Assembly (NCBI GenBank): GCA_011947345.1
Contig: JAAVTG010000782.1
Coordinates: 62,001-126,000, forward strand
Source of the DNA: Phytophthora quininea
Taxonomy: Eukaryota; Oomycota; Peronosporomycetes; Peronosporales; Peronosporaceae
Direction of reading: 5' to 3'
DNA: 64,000 bases
Made by a program: the position numbers and the translations under genes. The notes under the pieces were generated by a model. That model made no database searches and was not told where the DNA came from. It worked only from the letters and a program-made list of their open reading frames with translations. Every line of letters begins with the position of its first letter. Within the stretch, counting starts at the first letter, position 1. Of the stretch, positions 1 to 11,398 are shown piece by piece.

Positions 1-1679
1 GCCCGGCATCCCAGGACTCGCCTCCGAACCGCATGCTGTTGCTGTCGCCTTATAAAAGCTCCGCAAGTGGCGGAGTGAGAACGTTTCACGAAATGCAGAG
101 CGGTGTCGGAGCCAACGTCATGCAGCAAACAAACGTTGAAGCGAAGACGGGGGCAGTGAGAAAGTAATGGAGACCCCACATCACCTCATCTCTAGGGCTT
201 TTCTCAAGCTTTTACAGCCAGCAGTACCTACGGACATGGGGGACAGAGTGTGGCTCGAGGGAAGCTTCAACGGGGATAAGGGCGGCTTGCAGCAGGATGT
301 CGCCGTGTTGTGCCAAATGGATTCGGGTGGTTGCCCCTCTTTAAGTAAATTAAAACGGCTGCGTATCATCACAGTCAATTGGGTACTAAAGGCTATTTAC
401 TGAATAAAAATCGCCATATGGAGGTCTTACTAAAATGTTGCTGCCATGCTGACTCGAAATCGAGTCGGATTTATCGCTATAAACAAAATGATGCATTGAT
501 GTGACTTACCAGTGGAAAACCTCGCGCATCCTTGGATGCGACTTTGGGAGCAACCGATGTAGAATCGCCTTGCCTCGCCTCGAGTTTGACTGCGACACTG
601 CTTCTCTCCGGCGGAGAAACGAGCCCCGGACTCTCGAGGATAGGGACTCCGAATGCCAATCGATTGCCGCGTTCAAGTCGCGTGTCAACAGAAGAAGACG
701 GCGCTACGTCGCGACGACACTAGAAAATTCGGTGCTGGGGGCTCGATGTTGGTCAGCAGAAATCACTCCACTGCCCATCAAATAGTTTAGTTTCCCGCAC
801 AACTCACTGGAACCGAGTGCTTCTTCGGTATCCACCGGCTGGTTTGTAGCGATCTTCTGTTTGCCACGCAGCCGGCAAACGCCCTGGCACCACCTTGCGC
901 CATGTAATCCGTTGCATCGCCATCAGATGGAGCTGCACACGCCGCAGGACCTCCAGCAGCTCCACCGAGAGCGGTCAGATGGATAGGCCGGAACAAGGTT
1001 GTTGACTCTGTTGGTCGCCACACCGAGGGCTTCGAACGCGGTCGAAGTTGGTAGGCGATGGCTTATGCAGTCAGCGAGTTCACGCGCCGCTGGGACACGA
1101 GCTGCCTCGAAGCGTTCGAGCCGAGTCTCGACGTGGCAACGAGCATCCTTCCAATATTTGGTGCCGCGTTGATGGTGCGTCCGTCCTGCGGACGAAGTGT
1201 TGCTCTGATCCAATTCTTTCGGGCCGACTGGCATCGGCGCTGCGCTGCGCTTCTGCATGGGCTGTCATGTCGAGCACTTTGATGTCGTGGACATACTCGC
1301 TACCGATGGAGCGCAGTCGCAAGGTATAAGGTCCCAATCGACTCAACCTTTTGGATCCCCACGCTCGACGTGCCCGTCAACACGGATAGACGCGCTGCCA
1401 GGACAACCAGAACCGGTGGCAATGCCGATAACGCGGCAGGAAACTCGATTGGAAATCCATTGACGTTTACTAAGGCTCGAGCTGCAATCGAATGCAGACC
1501 GAACACGCCTTTTTCTACAAGTTGGACGTCCAGCCAAGCAGCTCGATCGCTTGGAAGCCGACGGAATGGTAAGACGCGCTCATATTTCGCTTGCTTTTAT
1601 GGAGTTCCTATTTCAAATTCATACTTGTCAACTCTTCTCAAACTCGCGTCCCACCTTGCAGGTTTCGGACGTCGTAAGT
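1..1679. other. No confident gene
   Basis: A TATA-like TTATAAAAG lies near position 51, followed by a small perfect hairpin with CTCCGC/GCGGAG arms. Weak minus-strand open stretches at about 920-1500 shift frame repeatedly and include one hydrophobic segment. They could be the remains of a gene, but I recognise no family and do not call one. Confidence 0.4.
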
Positions 1680-3002
1680 TCACCGACGCCGTTGGAGTTG
1701 GTCGGTGGCGACGTCCCACGCGGACAGTTGGCGGGCCTCGATCACGCACGACACGCAGAACGAGAGCTGGCGGTGGAGGTCCTCCTCTGCATCGAGCGCC
1801 AATTTCTTCTGCACGGTGCATTTCTGGCAGATCGATCGTCGGCAGATTGCGCACGAGCAGCCAGACTGCAGCAGTTTGGCCAGCGACTTTAGGCTCTTGC
1901 CGCACACCTCGCAGTCTTTCGTGTGGTGCACGGAGGCGTCGCGCGCTCGACGGCGAGCCATCAACCAGCTCAGTTTCTTGAGGTATGAAGCTTCGACGAT
2001 GCCCACACAGTCCACCACGCCTTGCGAGAAGACTGAGACGCCGATAATCTCGGGCATACTGCCGCCCATGTCCGCATAGCCTCGAGCGTACACCTCGATC
2101 TTGTTGTCGGCGATCTGGCTGATGATATAGCAGCTCGAGAGGTTCAGTCGAATCGTGTCCAAGTGATCAGGAAGCGGCGGGACTTCTGGCAGCTCCACCG
2201 AGTGGGAAAGACTGTAGTAGATCCGCCCGCCGTCCGAGTCGAACGCCATGCCGCACGACTCGATGAACAACAAGTCCCGGCGAGACATGAGCGGACCGAT
2301 CTCGCGGGTGGCCCACTTGATCGTGACGTACCGGAACGGGTCCTCCTCACTTGGAGCTTGCAACGCCGCCAGCACTTTCCGACCGTCAAAGCCGTCGTTC
2401 TTGATGTACGCGAATCGCTCGTGCCATTCGCGAGACGTGAACGCTAAGGACCCGAACGCGACGTCTTCAATGGAACCGTCGATGCTCCCAACCGCTACAA
2501 TCAGCGGCACTTTGGACGGTTTGGTCTTCTCAAGCACACTCTCCTCTGGGAAGACCGTGAAGGATCCGCAGTCGCTTGAAGAGCTTTGGGTGTGCTGCGA
2601 GACCCCGCTGCCAGACTTTTCGACCATGAATTCTCCGTCATCGTCCTCTTCTTCGTCAGGGGTGATGCCGTGCGGTCGACCGGCAGCGATCGCCTCGCGC
2701 TGCTGCTGCTCGATTGTGTTATTGGATAGCAGTCGCGGTCGACTCGGCTCCTTCTCGTTCGCTTTGATGTCCAGGAGGTGCTTGGAACCGGACCGGCGAG
2801 TCCGGTACACGTGCACCTTCTCACGGGACTTGATGTGCTTCCACATCCGCGCATCGACCTGCCGGTTGTTGGCGGTGTACCGCTCGTAAGCGCTCAAGGT
2901 CTCCACTACGACTCGATCTGCCAGGTCGGTGAGAGCGTGCTGTCGCTCCTTGGACAGCGATATCTGCTCGGGAACGATGCCGTTCGCCGCCGTGTACACC
3001 AT
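1680..3002 (-). CDS. START-like / FYVE-like zinc-finger protein, paralog 1
   Basis: This is an intact reading frame of 440 residues from the ATG at 3002; the frame stays open 18 codons upstream but has no ATG there. The N-terminus is a helical segment (ERQHALTDLADRVV) shared with the three paralogs downstream. Residues ~165-350 form a START-like domain, with conserved stretches such as DPFRYVTIKWATRE and FDSDGGRIYYSL. From ~365 there is a zinc finger with the eight-cysteine FYVE spacing: CEVC, CAIC, CQKC and CVSC pairs. It lacks the R-HHC-RxCG signature of canonical FYVE domains, so phosphatidylinositol-3-phosphate binding is not assured. By family analogy it may bind lipid or endosomal membrane. 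It is the only one of the four paralogs here without a frame break. Confidence 0.8.
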   Translation of the reverse strand: MVYTAANGIVPEQISLSKERQHALTDLADRVVVETLSAYERYTANNRQVDARMWKHIKSREKVHVYRTRRSGSKHLLDIKANEKEPSRPRLLSNNTIEQQQREAIAAGRPHGITPDEEEDDDGEFMVEKSGSGVSQHTQSSSSDCGSFTVFPEESVLEKTKPSKVPLIVAVGSIDGSIEDVAFGSLAFTSREWHERFAYIKNDGFDGRKVLAALQAPSEEDPFRYVTIKWATREIGPLMSRRDLLFIESCGMAFDSDGGRIYYSLSHSVELPEVPPLPDHLDTIRLNLSSCYIISQIADNKIEVYARGYADMGGSMPEIIGVSVFSQGVVDCVGIVEASYLKKLSWLMARRRARDASVHHTKDCEVCGKSLKSLAKLLQSGCSCAICRRSICQKCTVQKKLALDAEEDLHRQLSFCVSCVIEARQLSAWDVATDQLQRRR

Positions 3003-3853
3003 CTTCCTACGGAGGGTGAAAGTTTTCGGAAAAGATGCTGTGGGGGCACGAAGCAAGAAGCAAAGTGGCTACCCAAAGGTTGACGGAGAAGAGTCTAGTG
3101 CTGCTGCGATGGTGGAGAAGCAGCAGCAAGCAGCAAGTCGGGCTCCAGCCAAATCTCGACCAGAAGGCTCAAAGAAGTGACGCGGCAAACATGGCAACAG
3201 CTTGGAGCTCGTCACGCTCCGAGTTTGGATGGCACAGCTGGATGCAGCTCCGGATAGAGATCGTGGCCATCCTTCCAAGCATTTTCGGCCGTCGCCCAGT
3301 CGCGGACTCGCCCCGTGAAAGGCTCTTTTGAAACAGGCTGCGGTCTCAGGAAAGCGGCAAGCGATTGGACTTTGGATCTGTGCTCGGGATCATCTCCTGC
3401 GGTACGGAAATCACCACCAACGAGCTGCAAGTGAATGCAAGTGAATGCAAGAGCAACCTCGACACGACGGCTTTGCGAGCCATTCCGGGCTGGGAGACGG
3501 ACATGTTTCGGATGAACAAGACGACCACCTTAGGTCATCTCTGTCAAGTCGAAGCCATGTTGTTAGCTCTACGTCACGTCGACGACGGTCCCATGGCTAT
3601 GCTTCGAGGTCCTACAGATCCACGTCGAGCCCAAGGGCATTTTCGCAGCGCCCAGCAACAGGACGCCCAAAGGCACTTCAAGCTCCAGGTCCAAAAGACT
3701 TCACCGGAGTGAGTCATGCTGCTCGACCAAATTTCCTTGGCTCTCATCGCTCCGCTCTCGACAGGACAGCGCCGACTTTCAAGTTCGTAGTGCGATTTAT
3801 ATATTCTCCGACAGTTCCTGTCTGCTCTGGTGCTCGGTTTTTCAATCCCTTCG
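3003..3853. other. Intergenic region between START/FYVE paralogs 1 and 2
   Basis: It holds the upstream region of paralog 1 and the downstream region of paralog 2. A short tandem duplication (GCAAGTGAAT twice) lies near 3430-3450. Open stretches on both strands resemble nothing I know and overlap each other, so I take none as a gene. Confidence 0.4.
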
Positions 3854-5150
3854 TCATGAAGTCTTGAGCGACCCCACGGCGACTTCCCACGCCGACAACT
3901 TGCGCGCTTCGAGCACACACGAGAGGCAGAAGCTAAACTGTTTCTGGGCCACATCCTCTCCTGATACGATCGAGAGCTTCTTTTGCATGGTGCACTTGGC
4001 ACACACCGGCAGTCTGCAGATTGGGCAGCCACTACCCGGCTGCATCATGTTGCTGAGCCTCGCCACGTTCTTACCGCAGACCCCGCAGTGGTTTGATTTG
4101 GCTGCGCTGCTGTCGCTCTGACGGTGGTGGCTCATGAGCCAATTGAGCTTCTTCAGGTACGAGCACTCGACCATCACCGCGGCAGCAGCCACCCCTGCGA
4201 TAAGAAGTTGACGCTAAAACCTTCGGGCATCTCGCCGCCCATGTCCGAATACCCTCGACAGTAGACGTCGATCTTGTCGTCGTTGAGCTGTCGTACGATG
4301 TAGCAGCTTGAGAAGTTCATACGGATGATCCCGAGCGATTCCGGTAGCGGTTGGCAGTCCGGGAGCTCGATCGAGTGGGCCAAACTGTAGTAGATACGTT
4401 CTCCATCCGAGTCAAACGCAAAGCCCGACGACTCGATGAAGACCATGTCGCGACGCCGCATGAAGGTGCCATAGTCGCGGGTGGCCCATTTCACACCGAC
4501 AAACCGGAACGGGTCCTCCTCGTTCGGGTTCTGCAGTACGGCGAGCACTTTGCGACCGTCGAACCCGTCGTTCTTAGTGTACGAGTTGCGCACCTGCCAG
4601 GCGTACTTGGTGTTGGCGAGTCCCCCATACGCTACATCTTCAATCGACCCGTCCAAAACGCCCGTCGCGACGATCAAAGGCACGTGTGACGGCTTGGACT
4701 TGGCCAAGACACTGTCCTCAATGGCGAACGACCCGCCTTCGCTGGTCGAGCTGTGTGTTTGTGGCTGAGTTCGTGCAGTTCATCATCACCGTCGTCTGCG
4801 AACGCTACAGGTCGACCGGCGGCCATGGCATCGCGCTGGTGCTGCTCGACGGCGTTGTTGGACAGCAGTCTCGGTCGACTCGGCTCCTTCTCGTGGACGC
4901 TGCTGGAGCTATCGCTGTCGCGCTTCTTGCTGTTGGACCGTCGTGTTCGATACACGTGAATCTGCTCCCGGGACTTGACCTTCTTCCAGACGCGACCGTC
5001 GACTCTGCGGTCGCTGGCGATAAAGGCTTCGTTCTCTTGCAGCGTCTCGGCCACGATGCGGTCGGCCATGTCTGTCAGTGCTTGCTCCCGTTCCAGCGAG
5101 AGTAGCAGCCGCTTGGGCAGCGCATTGTCCGCGAGCGTGAAACTCTTCAT
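3854..5150 (-). pseudogene. START-like / FYVE-like zinc-finger protein, paralog 2 (two frameshifts)
   Basis: The product is a full-length homologue of its neighbours, starting MKSFTLADNALP at 5150 and about 432 residues if read through. The first break is near 4761-4766, just before a THSS motif aligning with paralog 3. The second is in the CCCC run at 4192-4195, between the START-like domain and SYLKKLNWLM. Both breaks equal one missing base. The START-like domain (DPFRFVGVKWATRD, FDSDGERIYYSL) and FYVE-like cysteines (CGVC, CPIC, CAKC, CLSC, from ~356) are well kept. Strong conservation around single-base gaps fits either a sequencing error or very recent decay. Confidence 0.7.
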
Positions 5151-5661
5151 GTCGGACTCGCACGGTCTCCGGTAAGTGGTGAAGTGGTCACCGTGAGCTG
5201 ACGAGTGCGTGAAGAAGTCAGCGCATAGACGGCTGTCGATGCCTTGATTCGCCGGTGGCCGCGGGAAGTTTGCGAGCTCTGTCTGCCGGTGCCATCGGCT
5301 CGGCTTTGGAGCTGCTTGTCAAGTCTGTCTGCTTGCATGTCAACGCTCGCCTGGCTGCCAAGCGCAGGAAACTGAACGGGACCTCTGGCTGCCAGGACAG
5401 AGCAGTGCTTGGCGCAGGTGCCTTCAATTCCTCTGCTACACGTACTTCGTTGGCGATCGTCGCCGCGGCGGTAAGACACATCGGGCCACTGTTGCCCTTG
5501 GTCGCCGCGAAAGACAGCTCCAGCCTACCACTATGATCCTCGCGGTTCGAGCACTACAATGGAGCGCCTGGTGTCGACGAAAAGAGACTTCCACTGCAGC
5601 TCCAAGTCGAAGTATGTTGGCTTGTTAAATAAGGTGGTGCAGGCTGCACCGTTTAGCTAGT
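5151..5661. other. Intergenic, no gene recognised
   Basis: This is the upstream region of paralog 2 and the downstream region of paralog 3. Alanine-rich open stretches on both strands have no recognisable domain. Confidence 0.4.
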
Positions 5662-6905
5662 CTATTGGAGGGAGGCTGTGGCAACGTCCCAAGCAGAGAG
5701 CTCGCGTGCTTCAATGACGCACGACAAGCAGAAGGTGAACTGCTTCTGCGTGATGCCGTTGGTCGTGTCCACCGTGAGCTTCTTCTGAACGCTGCACTTG
5801 CCGCACGTAGCGCGTCGACAGATCGGACAGCCCGACGACGACTGCAGCAAACCGCCCAACTTGTTCAGGGGCTTACTGCACACGCCGCAGTCGGTGGACG
5901 CGTCGATTCCAGACGCGTCACTGCGTCGACGCTTGGCCATGAGCCACGCCAGCTTCTTGAGGTTGGAGCACTCGATCACACCGCCGCAGGACGCCACGTT
6001 CTGAGCCAGCAGCATGATGCCGTGGCCTTCCAACATGTCGCCTCGAGGGTCCACAAACCCGCGTCCAAACATCTCGACGGTCTCGTCGTCGAACTTGCGG
6101 GTGATGTAGCACATGGAGAGCTGCACGCGGATGATATTGCAGCGCTTCTCGAGCGACGGGAGCTCATCCAGCTCCACTGAGTGGATCAAATTGTAAAACA
6201 CCCGCTCGCCATCGGAATCGAACGCCATCCCCATCGACTCGAGGTACACAAAGTCTCGTCGTGTGACGAACGATCCCAAGTCGGCGGTGGTCCACTTGAG
6301 GCCTACAAAACGGAACGGGTCCTCCTCGCTGGGTCCCTGGATGGTCGCCAAGACCTTGCGGTCGTCGAAAGGATCGTTCTTCACGTACGACCAGCGCTTG
6401 AGCCAGATGTCCTTGGTGTGCGCCAATGCGCCGTAGCCTACGTCTTCCACCTTGCCGTCGATCTTGCCGGTCGCCACCACTAGCGGCACATGCGACGGCT
6501 TCACTTTGGACAAGATGCTATCGACTAACGTGAAGGACCCGGCGTCGCTGGAGGAGCTGTGCGTGTTGGAGATCACCTCGTCCTCTGGAGTCGGTTCGTC
6601 GTCGAACGAGTAGGGTCGACCGGTTTCGAGCTGCTGCCTCTCCATCGCAGACAACGACAACAATCGCGGTCGACTCGGATCCTTTTCGTCGTGGCTTTGG
6701 CTGTGCATCTTCTGCTTGCCCCGTCTCGATCGGTAGACATGCAGCTTCTCCTTGACTTGACAAGCTTCCAGGACTCGCGCGGCAGATCTCGACCGTTGGC
6801 GATGAACAGTTCGTTGGCGTGCAGCGTCTCGGCGATAATGGCGTCGGCCGTGTCGGTCAGCGTCTCCTTCTGCGTCTTGGACAAGTGGACGCGGTCGGGC
6901 ACCAT
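5662..6905 (-). pseudogene. START-like / FYVE-like zinc-finger protein, paralog 3 (one frameshift)
   Basis: Starting at the ATG at 6905 (MVPDRVHLSKTQKETLTD) restores the conserved N-terminal helix. One missing base near 6750-6756 (AAGTCAAG-GAGAAG) is then needed to reach the long frame that carries the rest. The product would be about 414 residues. The START-like domain has PSHVPLVVATGKIDG, DPFRFVGLKW and AFDSDGERVFYNL. The C-terminal FYVE-like finger has CGVC, CPIC, CGKC and CLSC pairs and ends SAWDVATASLQ. A longer frame opening at 6930 exists but does not give the conserved N-terminus. I consider it a functional gene with a probable sequence error. Confidence 0.7.
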
Positions 6906-8379
6906 CCCGGGGTGGCACCGACTTGGGCATGGAGGTGATTCCTTATTGAGTACTGCGGGACAAGTGGGGAATGAACGGCCGACAAGAAGCTCGGTGGGGC
7001 CCGCCCAACAGATGCGATGAGGTGACGGCCGTGAAGCTCTCTGGCTCGCCTCTGTCGGCGGCTCATGGATGCATTGCTCAGCGCATCTATGCCTTGTCGT
7101 CGACTCGTCTCCAGGTGTCGCGCCCCCCAAACTTTCGCGGGCGCGTCGCCGAGTTGCAGGGCTTGCTTGGCCATGCCACCGAGCCATCTACGAGGACTTG
7201 GTGGTGGTGGTTTTGGTGTTGGGCTGACGGTGGTGGTGTTCGAGCATTTGCTGCGTGGTGTTTTCCAGCTGGACCTTGGAGCTCCGATTGTAACACACCG
7301 AGCGTTGACTGGTGACGGAGCATCTGGCTGCCGAGTGTCAAGCAGGTGTCGTGGAGGACGCCGTCAAGCAGGTCGGGGCGCGCAATGTGCGTGTGTATTT
7401 GAATAGTCCGGCTGAGTTTGATGGACTGCAGCAAGCGTCTGCGCATAACGGTCTCGGAGCCGCCCGAAGGTTCGGCGGGCGCTCCCGGGCTGGTCCAACA
7501 GCTTGTTTTCTCATGCATACCAAGGATTCGTGCTCGGTCGGCCACCCCTCGGGAAATGTTTGCTGGTTATCTCCAGTTGCGGCGTCAGCTTTGGTTTGCG
7601 TCGTGCAACTTCCCCGCTTGGGAATCGATTGTTGTCTACGGCCAAACGAGGCGTTGATGGCACCCCTAGGCGGCTTCAAGCAGCGTCGGGGACGTTGGAA
7701 AGCTTTATCTGTCTTGCAAGCTGTCAACAACGTTGCGCCGAGGTAAGCGCAGAGCTTTGCAGGGGGATCAAGTTCGTCGCGAGGATCGATCCGCGGATAA
7801 ACTCGAGTCGTTGAGCATCGTTGCGAGCGCGACTAGCGCTGTCATTCGATCGTGCAGACGATATCGGAGGGCAGTCGTGGTTGTCGCTCGCGATCTCCAT
7901 CACCACCGAAGATCGCGAACTGCAAGTCGTTGCACGTCGTCAAGAGTGACACGAAGTTGAAGCTCCATGGCAAGACGGTTCTTATCGAGCAGCGCCGAAG
8001 CTTCCAGCAGAAGCACCAGCGTTGCCTCGGTGGCCGAACTGGTGAGGTGATAGCCGTGCAGCCCTTTTGCAAGTGTGGCCATGGCCATCACGGTGCCAAG
8101 GTCAGGCGTATCGGACTCCCAAGTAAAGGCGGTCGCTGCGATGGAAGCCGTCGCCACCTTCGGCGATCGAGACCAGACCCGTCGCATTAGCTTCGATGCG
8201 CGCCAGGCTCGAGAAACGCGAAGTGTTTGAGGCCGTGACGGATTTCCATCAAGCTCGACGGTCTTGCTGGTTCAGCGTCGCAAAGCTTATGCACTTGGAC
8301 GCAGCACGTTTGACACGCGAAAAGGACACTCTCTGACCGTGGCAGACCGTGCTGCCTCCCTCACAATCCAATCGACGAA
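6906..8379. other. Divergent intergenic region between START/FYVE paralogs 3 and 4
   Basis: About 1.5 kb separates a minus-strand and a plus-strand paralog, so it should hold both promoters. Several open stretches occur, for example minus 7900-8187 and plus 7312-7746. None has a domain I recognise and they shadow each other. Confidence 0.4.
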
Positions 8380-9917
8380 ATGAAGTTCACGCTGCCTGAC
8401 GGGGTGTTCCCACGCTACGATTATCCAAGAACCGGCAGGACGCACTGGCAGTCGAAGCCGAGACAGTCGTCCACGAGACCGTGAAGGCCAATGAAGCTTT
8501 TCTGGCGGACGGAGCGATATTCCAGACCCCCAAGTGGAAGTTGGTGCGGGTCAAGGAAGGACTGCACGTGTATCGCCAACGACCATTGCTCAAAACGGAG
8601 GAGGAAGCGGAGCCATCGTCACCGCGGTCGCAAAGCTTGAGAAGCAGAAGAAAGGGGTTAACTATTGCCGAAAGTTCGATGCAGGACAAAATGAGGCGAC
8701 CAAGTGTGTCATTGATGGTACTGCATGGCACAGTGGATGGCACGCTGGACGACTCGATGTTCGGTGCATTTGCAGCGACCGACAATGCGTGGAAGTGGCG
8801 CAGCTCGCATATCAACGATCGTCTCGACGATGCACGGATCTTGACGAGTATCCGAGGCCCTACAAGACAAGACCCGTTCCGGTTTCTAGGCATCAAGTGG
8901 TTTGCGAAAGAACACCCAGCGGTGCTGACGGGGATCCTGCAACGACGAGATTTCCTCATCCTCGAAGCGGCAGGACTCACAACCGACTCAAAAGGAGAAA
9001 AGATCGGCTACTTCTTGATGCACTCGGTGACGCTGCCTGGCGAGATCCCAGAGCTCTCGGACATGGGGATTCTGCGAGGTACCTTGAGTTTCTGCTTTAT
9101 TTTGCGTCAAAGCGGACCCGGACGAGTTGAATTGTATTGTCGAGGATTTAGTGACCCCCGTGGCGAAATGATGGAGCGTGTCTCGGTCGCGATCGCAGCT
9201 GAAGCGCTCATCAGTGCTGCGGGTATTGTGGACTACTCATACGTCAAGAAACTCATGTGGTTGATGCAGAAGAAGGAGCCGCAGTTTGTTACCGCAGACC
9301 AATACCAAAAACACCGTGATGGTCGCTGTGAATCGTGCAACAAGAACTTCACCACGTTTGGCTTGTTCGCGGTGGCTGCGGGCACGGCCACTGCTGGGTC
9401 CGGTGCTGCTTGTCAGATCTGCAAGAAAGTGGTGTGTGGCAAGTGCAGTGTGGTCAAGAAGATGACAGTTGACGTATCGAATACCGGAGCAGTCAAGCAA
9501 TATCCGCTTCGGTTCTGTTTGGGGTGTCTACTAGAAGCGAAAGAGCAGTCTGCGTGGGGGATGGCTCTAACTGCTCTCGATTCATCGTCTGAGTCGTCGT
9601 CTACCTCTGGCTCGACTCCTTCGTCCCGGTCGTCTTCGATGCCACGGAGACCCGTTCACAGACGCGATGCTCGGTCGTATACAGAGTACCAACGCGCGAG
9701 TGCTCGCGTCTCTCGCCAGGATGAAATAGTTGCGGATTTCACTCACACTAAACGTCCTCAACGGTTCGAGACGAGTCCTGGAACTCGCTCAACAGAAGTA
9801 CTCGGTGCTGAAAGAAGGTACCGAGCTCCGTCACCGCCAGCAACAGCGAGCTACACGATACCGAGAGCTCGCCACTCCGAGAGACCGAAGAGTGCAAGAT
9901 ATCGCTCTTTTCACTAG
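8380..9917 (+). pseudogene. START-like / FYVE-like zinc-finger protein, paralog 4, with Ser/Arg-rich tail (one frameshift)
   Basis: ATG 8380 opens with MKFTLPDGVFP, then one missing base near 8408-8412 is needed to reach TLRLSKNRQDALAVEAE and the long frame to 9917. The product is about 512 residues. The START-like domain carries DPFRFLGIKWF and KGEKIGYFLMHSV. The FYVE-like finger differs from the others: CESC is followed by an Ala/Gly-rich insertion before CQIC, then CGKC and CLGC. A C-terminal extension of ~120 residues, rich in Ser, Arg and Pro, is absent from paralogs 1-3 and may be disordered. Its TAG shares the tetranucleotide CTAG (9914-9917) with the stop of the convergent bZIP gene. 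Confidence 0.72.
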
Positions 9918-10986
9918 CTGCTGATGAGGTTGCAGGGCCAAATGGCTTGTTCCCACTGCACGACAAATTGCATCCATTGGAACATGAGACTGTCGGCATC
10001 TTGCACGTCCTTGCAGCTCGCCCAGTGATCGCTGACGACGTCGATGGTTGAGTCGTCGACCTCTGTTAAGGTGATGTAGCCTCCGCCATAAGTACTCCAC
10101 TCCACTCCGTCGTGGCAAGCTTCGACTTGTCGATTGCGTTTGTTAGCAGCAGAGTCGACGATACTCATGCTCATGCCCACTTTGCGTTTGCCGTTTGGGA
10201 GCTGCCACCGAACGCGTCGAGCCAAGTACAGATACCGGACGATAGTTTTTCCGTGAATACTATGAACCAGCACCTTGTTGTCGGCGTCGAATTCTTGAAG
10301 AACTTGGGTGAGGATCTGGTGCTGTTGACTAAATCCCCATCGTGTCGGCGCCACCAACATCGGAGATAGATCCCGTTCCCGAAGCCGTGATACATTGTTC
10401 GCATCGTCGATAGAGCAGTTGATTCGTTTAATGAACTTTGAACGAAGCAATAGCGACCCATTTGCCCAGTTGATCCCGCGATACAATTTCCAACCAAACA
10501 ACGTCGCCAGCAGCCCAGGTTCCGAAGCACCGACGTCGAATGCAGGGTCGAAGATATCTGAGATAGCTTCGTATTCCCCTTTGAGAATGGATGGAAGTAG
10601 AAGGACGGCTCATTGTCAGACAAATGCACTCGCCATCCAGGCTGCGGAAGTAGCAACGGCTCATTAGTCTCCAAAGCAAATTGCTTGACTCTTGCCTTGA
10701 ACTTGGTGAACTGATCAATTCTCAATCGCAACGCTGCGTTCCAATGTTGAAGCGCTTCTCTTTCCACGACCAGCTCTTGCAGCTTCCTCATCAGTGGTGC
10801 TTGGTCGACGTCTTCCACTGACGACGGGTCTTCGTTCTGCAGGGCCTTGATCAGAGACTTGAGCTTCATCTCGAGGTGTTGGCGCTCGTCGACCAATTGA
10901 ACCAGCTGCTGCTTCTTCCGGAGTCGGAATTCGACCATATTGGCTCGATGATGCTGGCGCTGGAGAACATTAAGCTTCTTCTTCAT
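9914..10986 (-). pseudogene. bZIP-like / START-like protein B1 (one frameshift)
   Basis: The product is about 357 residues from ATG 10986 (MKKKLNVLQ); an in-frame ATG at 11121 would add 45 residues. The basic region HHRANMVEFRLRKK is followed by heptad leucines and a second helical zipper (ELVVEREALQHWNAAL). The C-terminal START-like domain begins at GWRVHLSDNEPSF, and its second half includes LFGWKLYRG, VLQEFDADNKVLV, GGGYITLTEVDDST and QWEQAI. One base is missing in the CCCC run at 10576-10579. The invariant bZIP Asn is His. It is tail-to-tail with START/FYVE paralog 4, whose stop it overlaps. Confidence 0.72.
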
Positions 10987-11398
10987 CTTGACTGAGTGTG
11001 GTGGTCTGCAGGTTATTGCGAAATGACAAACTTCATCCCTGTGGCGTGGCGTGACGTGAACAATACTGGTAGTTGGTAAACGAGGCTTACGAGAGCGAGT
11101 TGACCTCGTTACGGGCGTCATCCAGTGGGCAACCAGTGACTTGACTCACGCGATCACTCGAAACCGGGGCAATAATTTCGTGACGTGAGCCCGTGACGAA
11201 TCAAATCGTGCATTCGTCAGACGCTTCACGCGATCTCGGTTTACTAGTACCTTATTTCTCCTCTACTCATTGAGTTTTCTCCACCAGTTGGCAGCTTGTG
11301 CGCCAGGATGGCGTGAAAATAAGAACTTGATCGCCTCGAAGGCACTCAGATCATGACAGGTTATTTGTAATAAATCCACGTCCTTGACATTGTCAGTG
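10987..11398. other. Divergent promoter region of B1 and B2
   Basis: About 410 bp lies between two head-to-head bZIP-like genes. It contains TGACGTGAA at 11052 and TGACGTGAGC at 11181-11190, close to the CRE-type core recognised by many bZIP proteins. Confidence 0.5.
11181..11189 (+). promoter_or_regulatory. TGACGTGAG motif (B1/B2 divergent region)
   Basis: An exact TGACGTGAG lies about 210 bp upstream of B2 and 195 bp upstream of B1. The same nine bases recur before B3, B4 and in the B6/B7 divergent region. A regulatory role is inferred from recurrence only. Confidence 0.35.

Noticed and set aside
923..1506. Minus-strand open stretches that could be a gene remnant
   Set aside because: No domain recognised, repeated frame changes needed, and no paralog in the window to guide reconstruction.
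3365..3712. Plus-strand 115-residue open stretch between START/FYVE paralogs 1 and 2
   Set aside because: No similarity to anything known and it lies in a plausible promoter/3' region; likely chance.
6906..6930. Longer start for START/FYVE paralog 3 at 6930
   Set aside because: It needs an extra frame change and does not give the conserved N-terminal helix; ATG 6905 does.
10112..10667. Plus-strand frames opposite B1
   Set aside because: They are shadows of the conserved minus-strand domain, which has clear paralogs.
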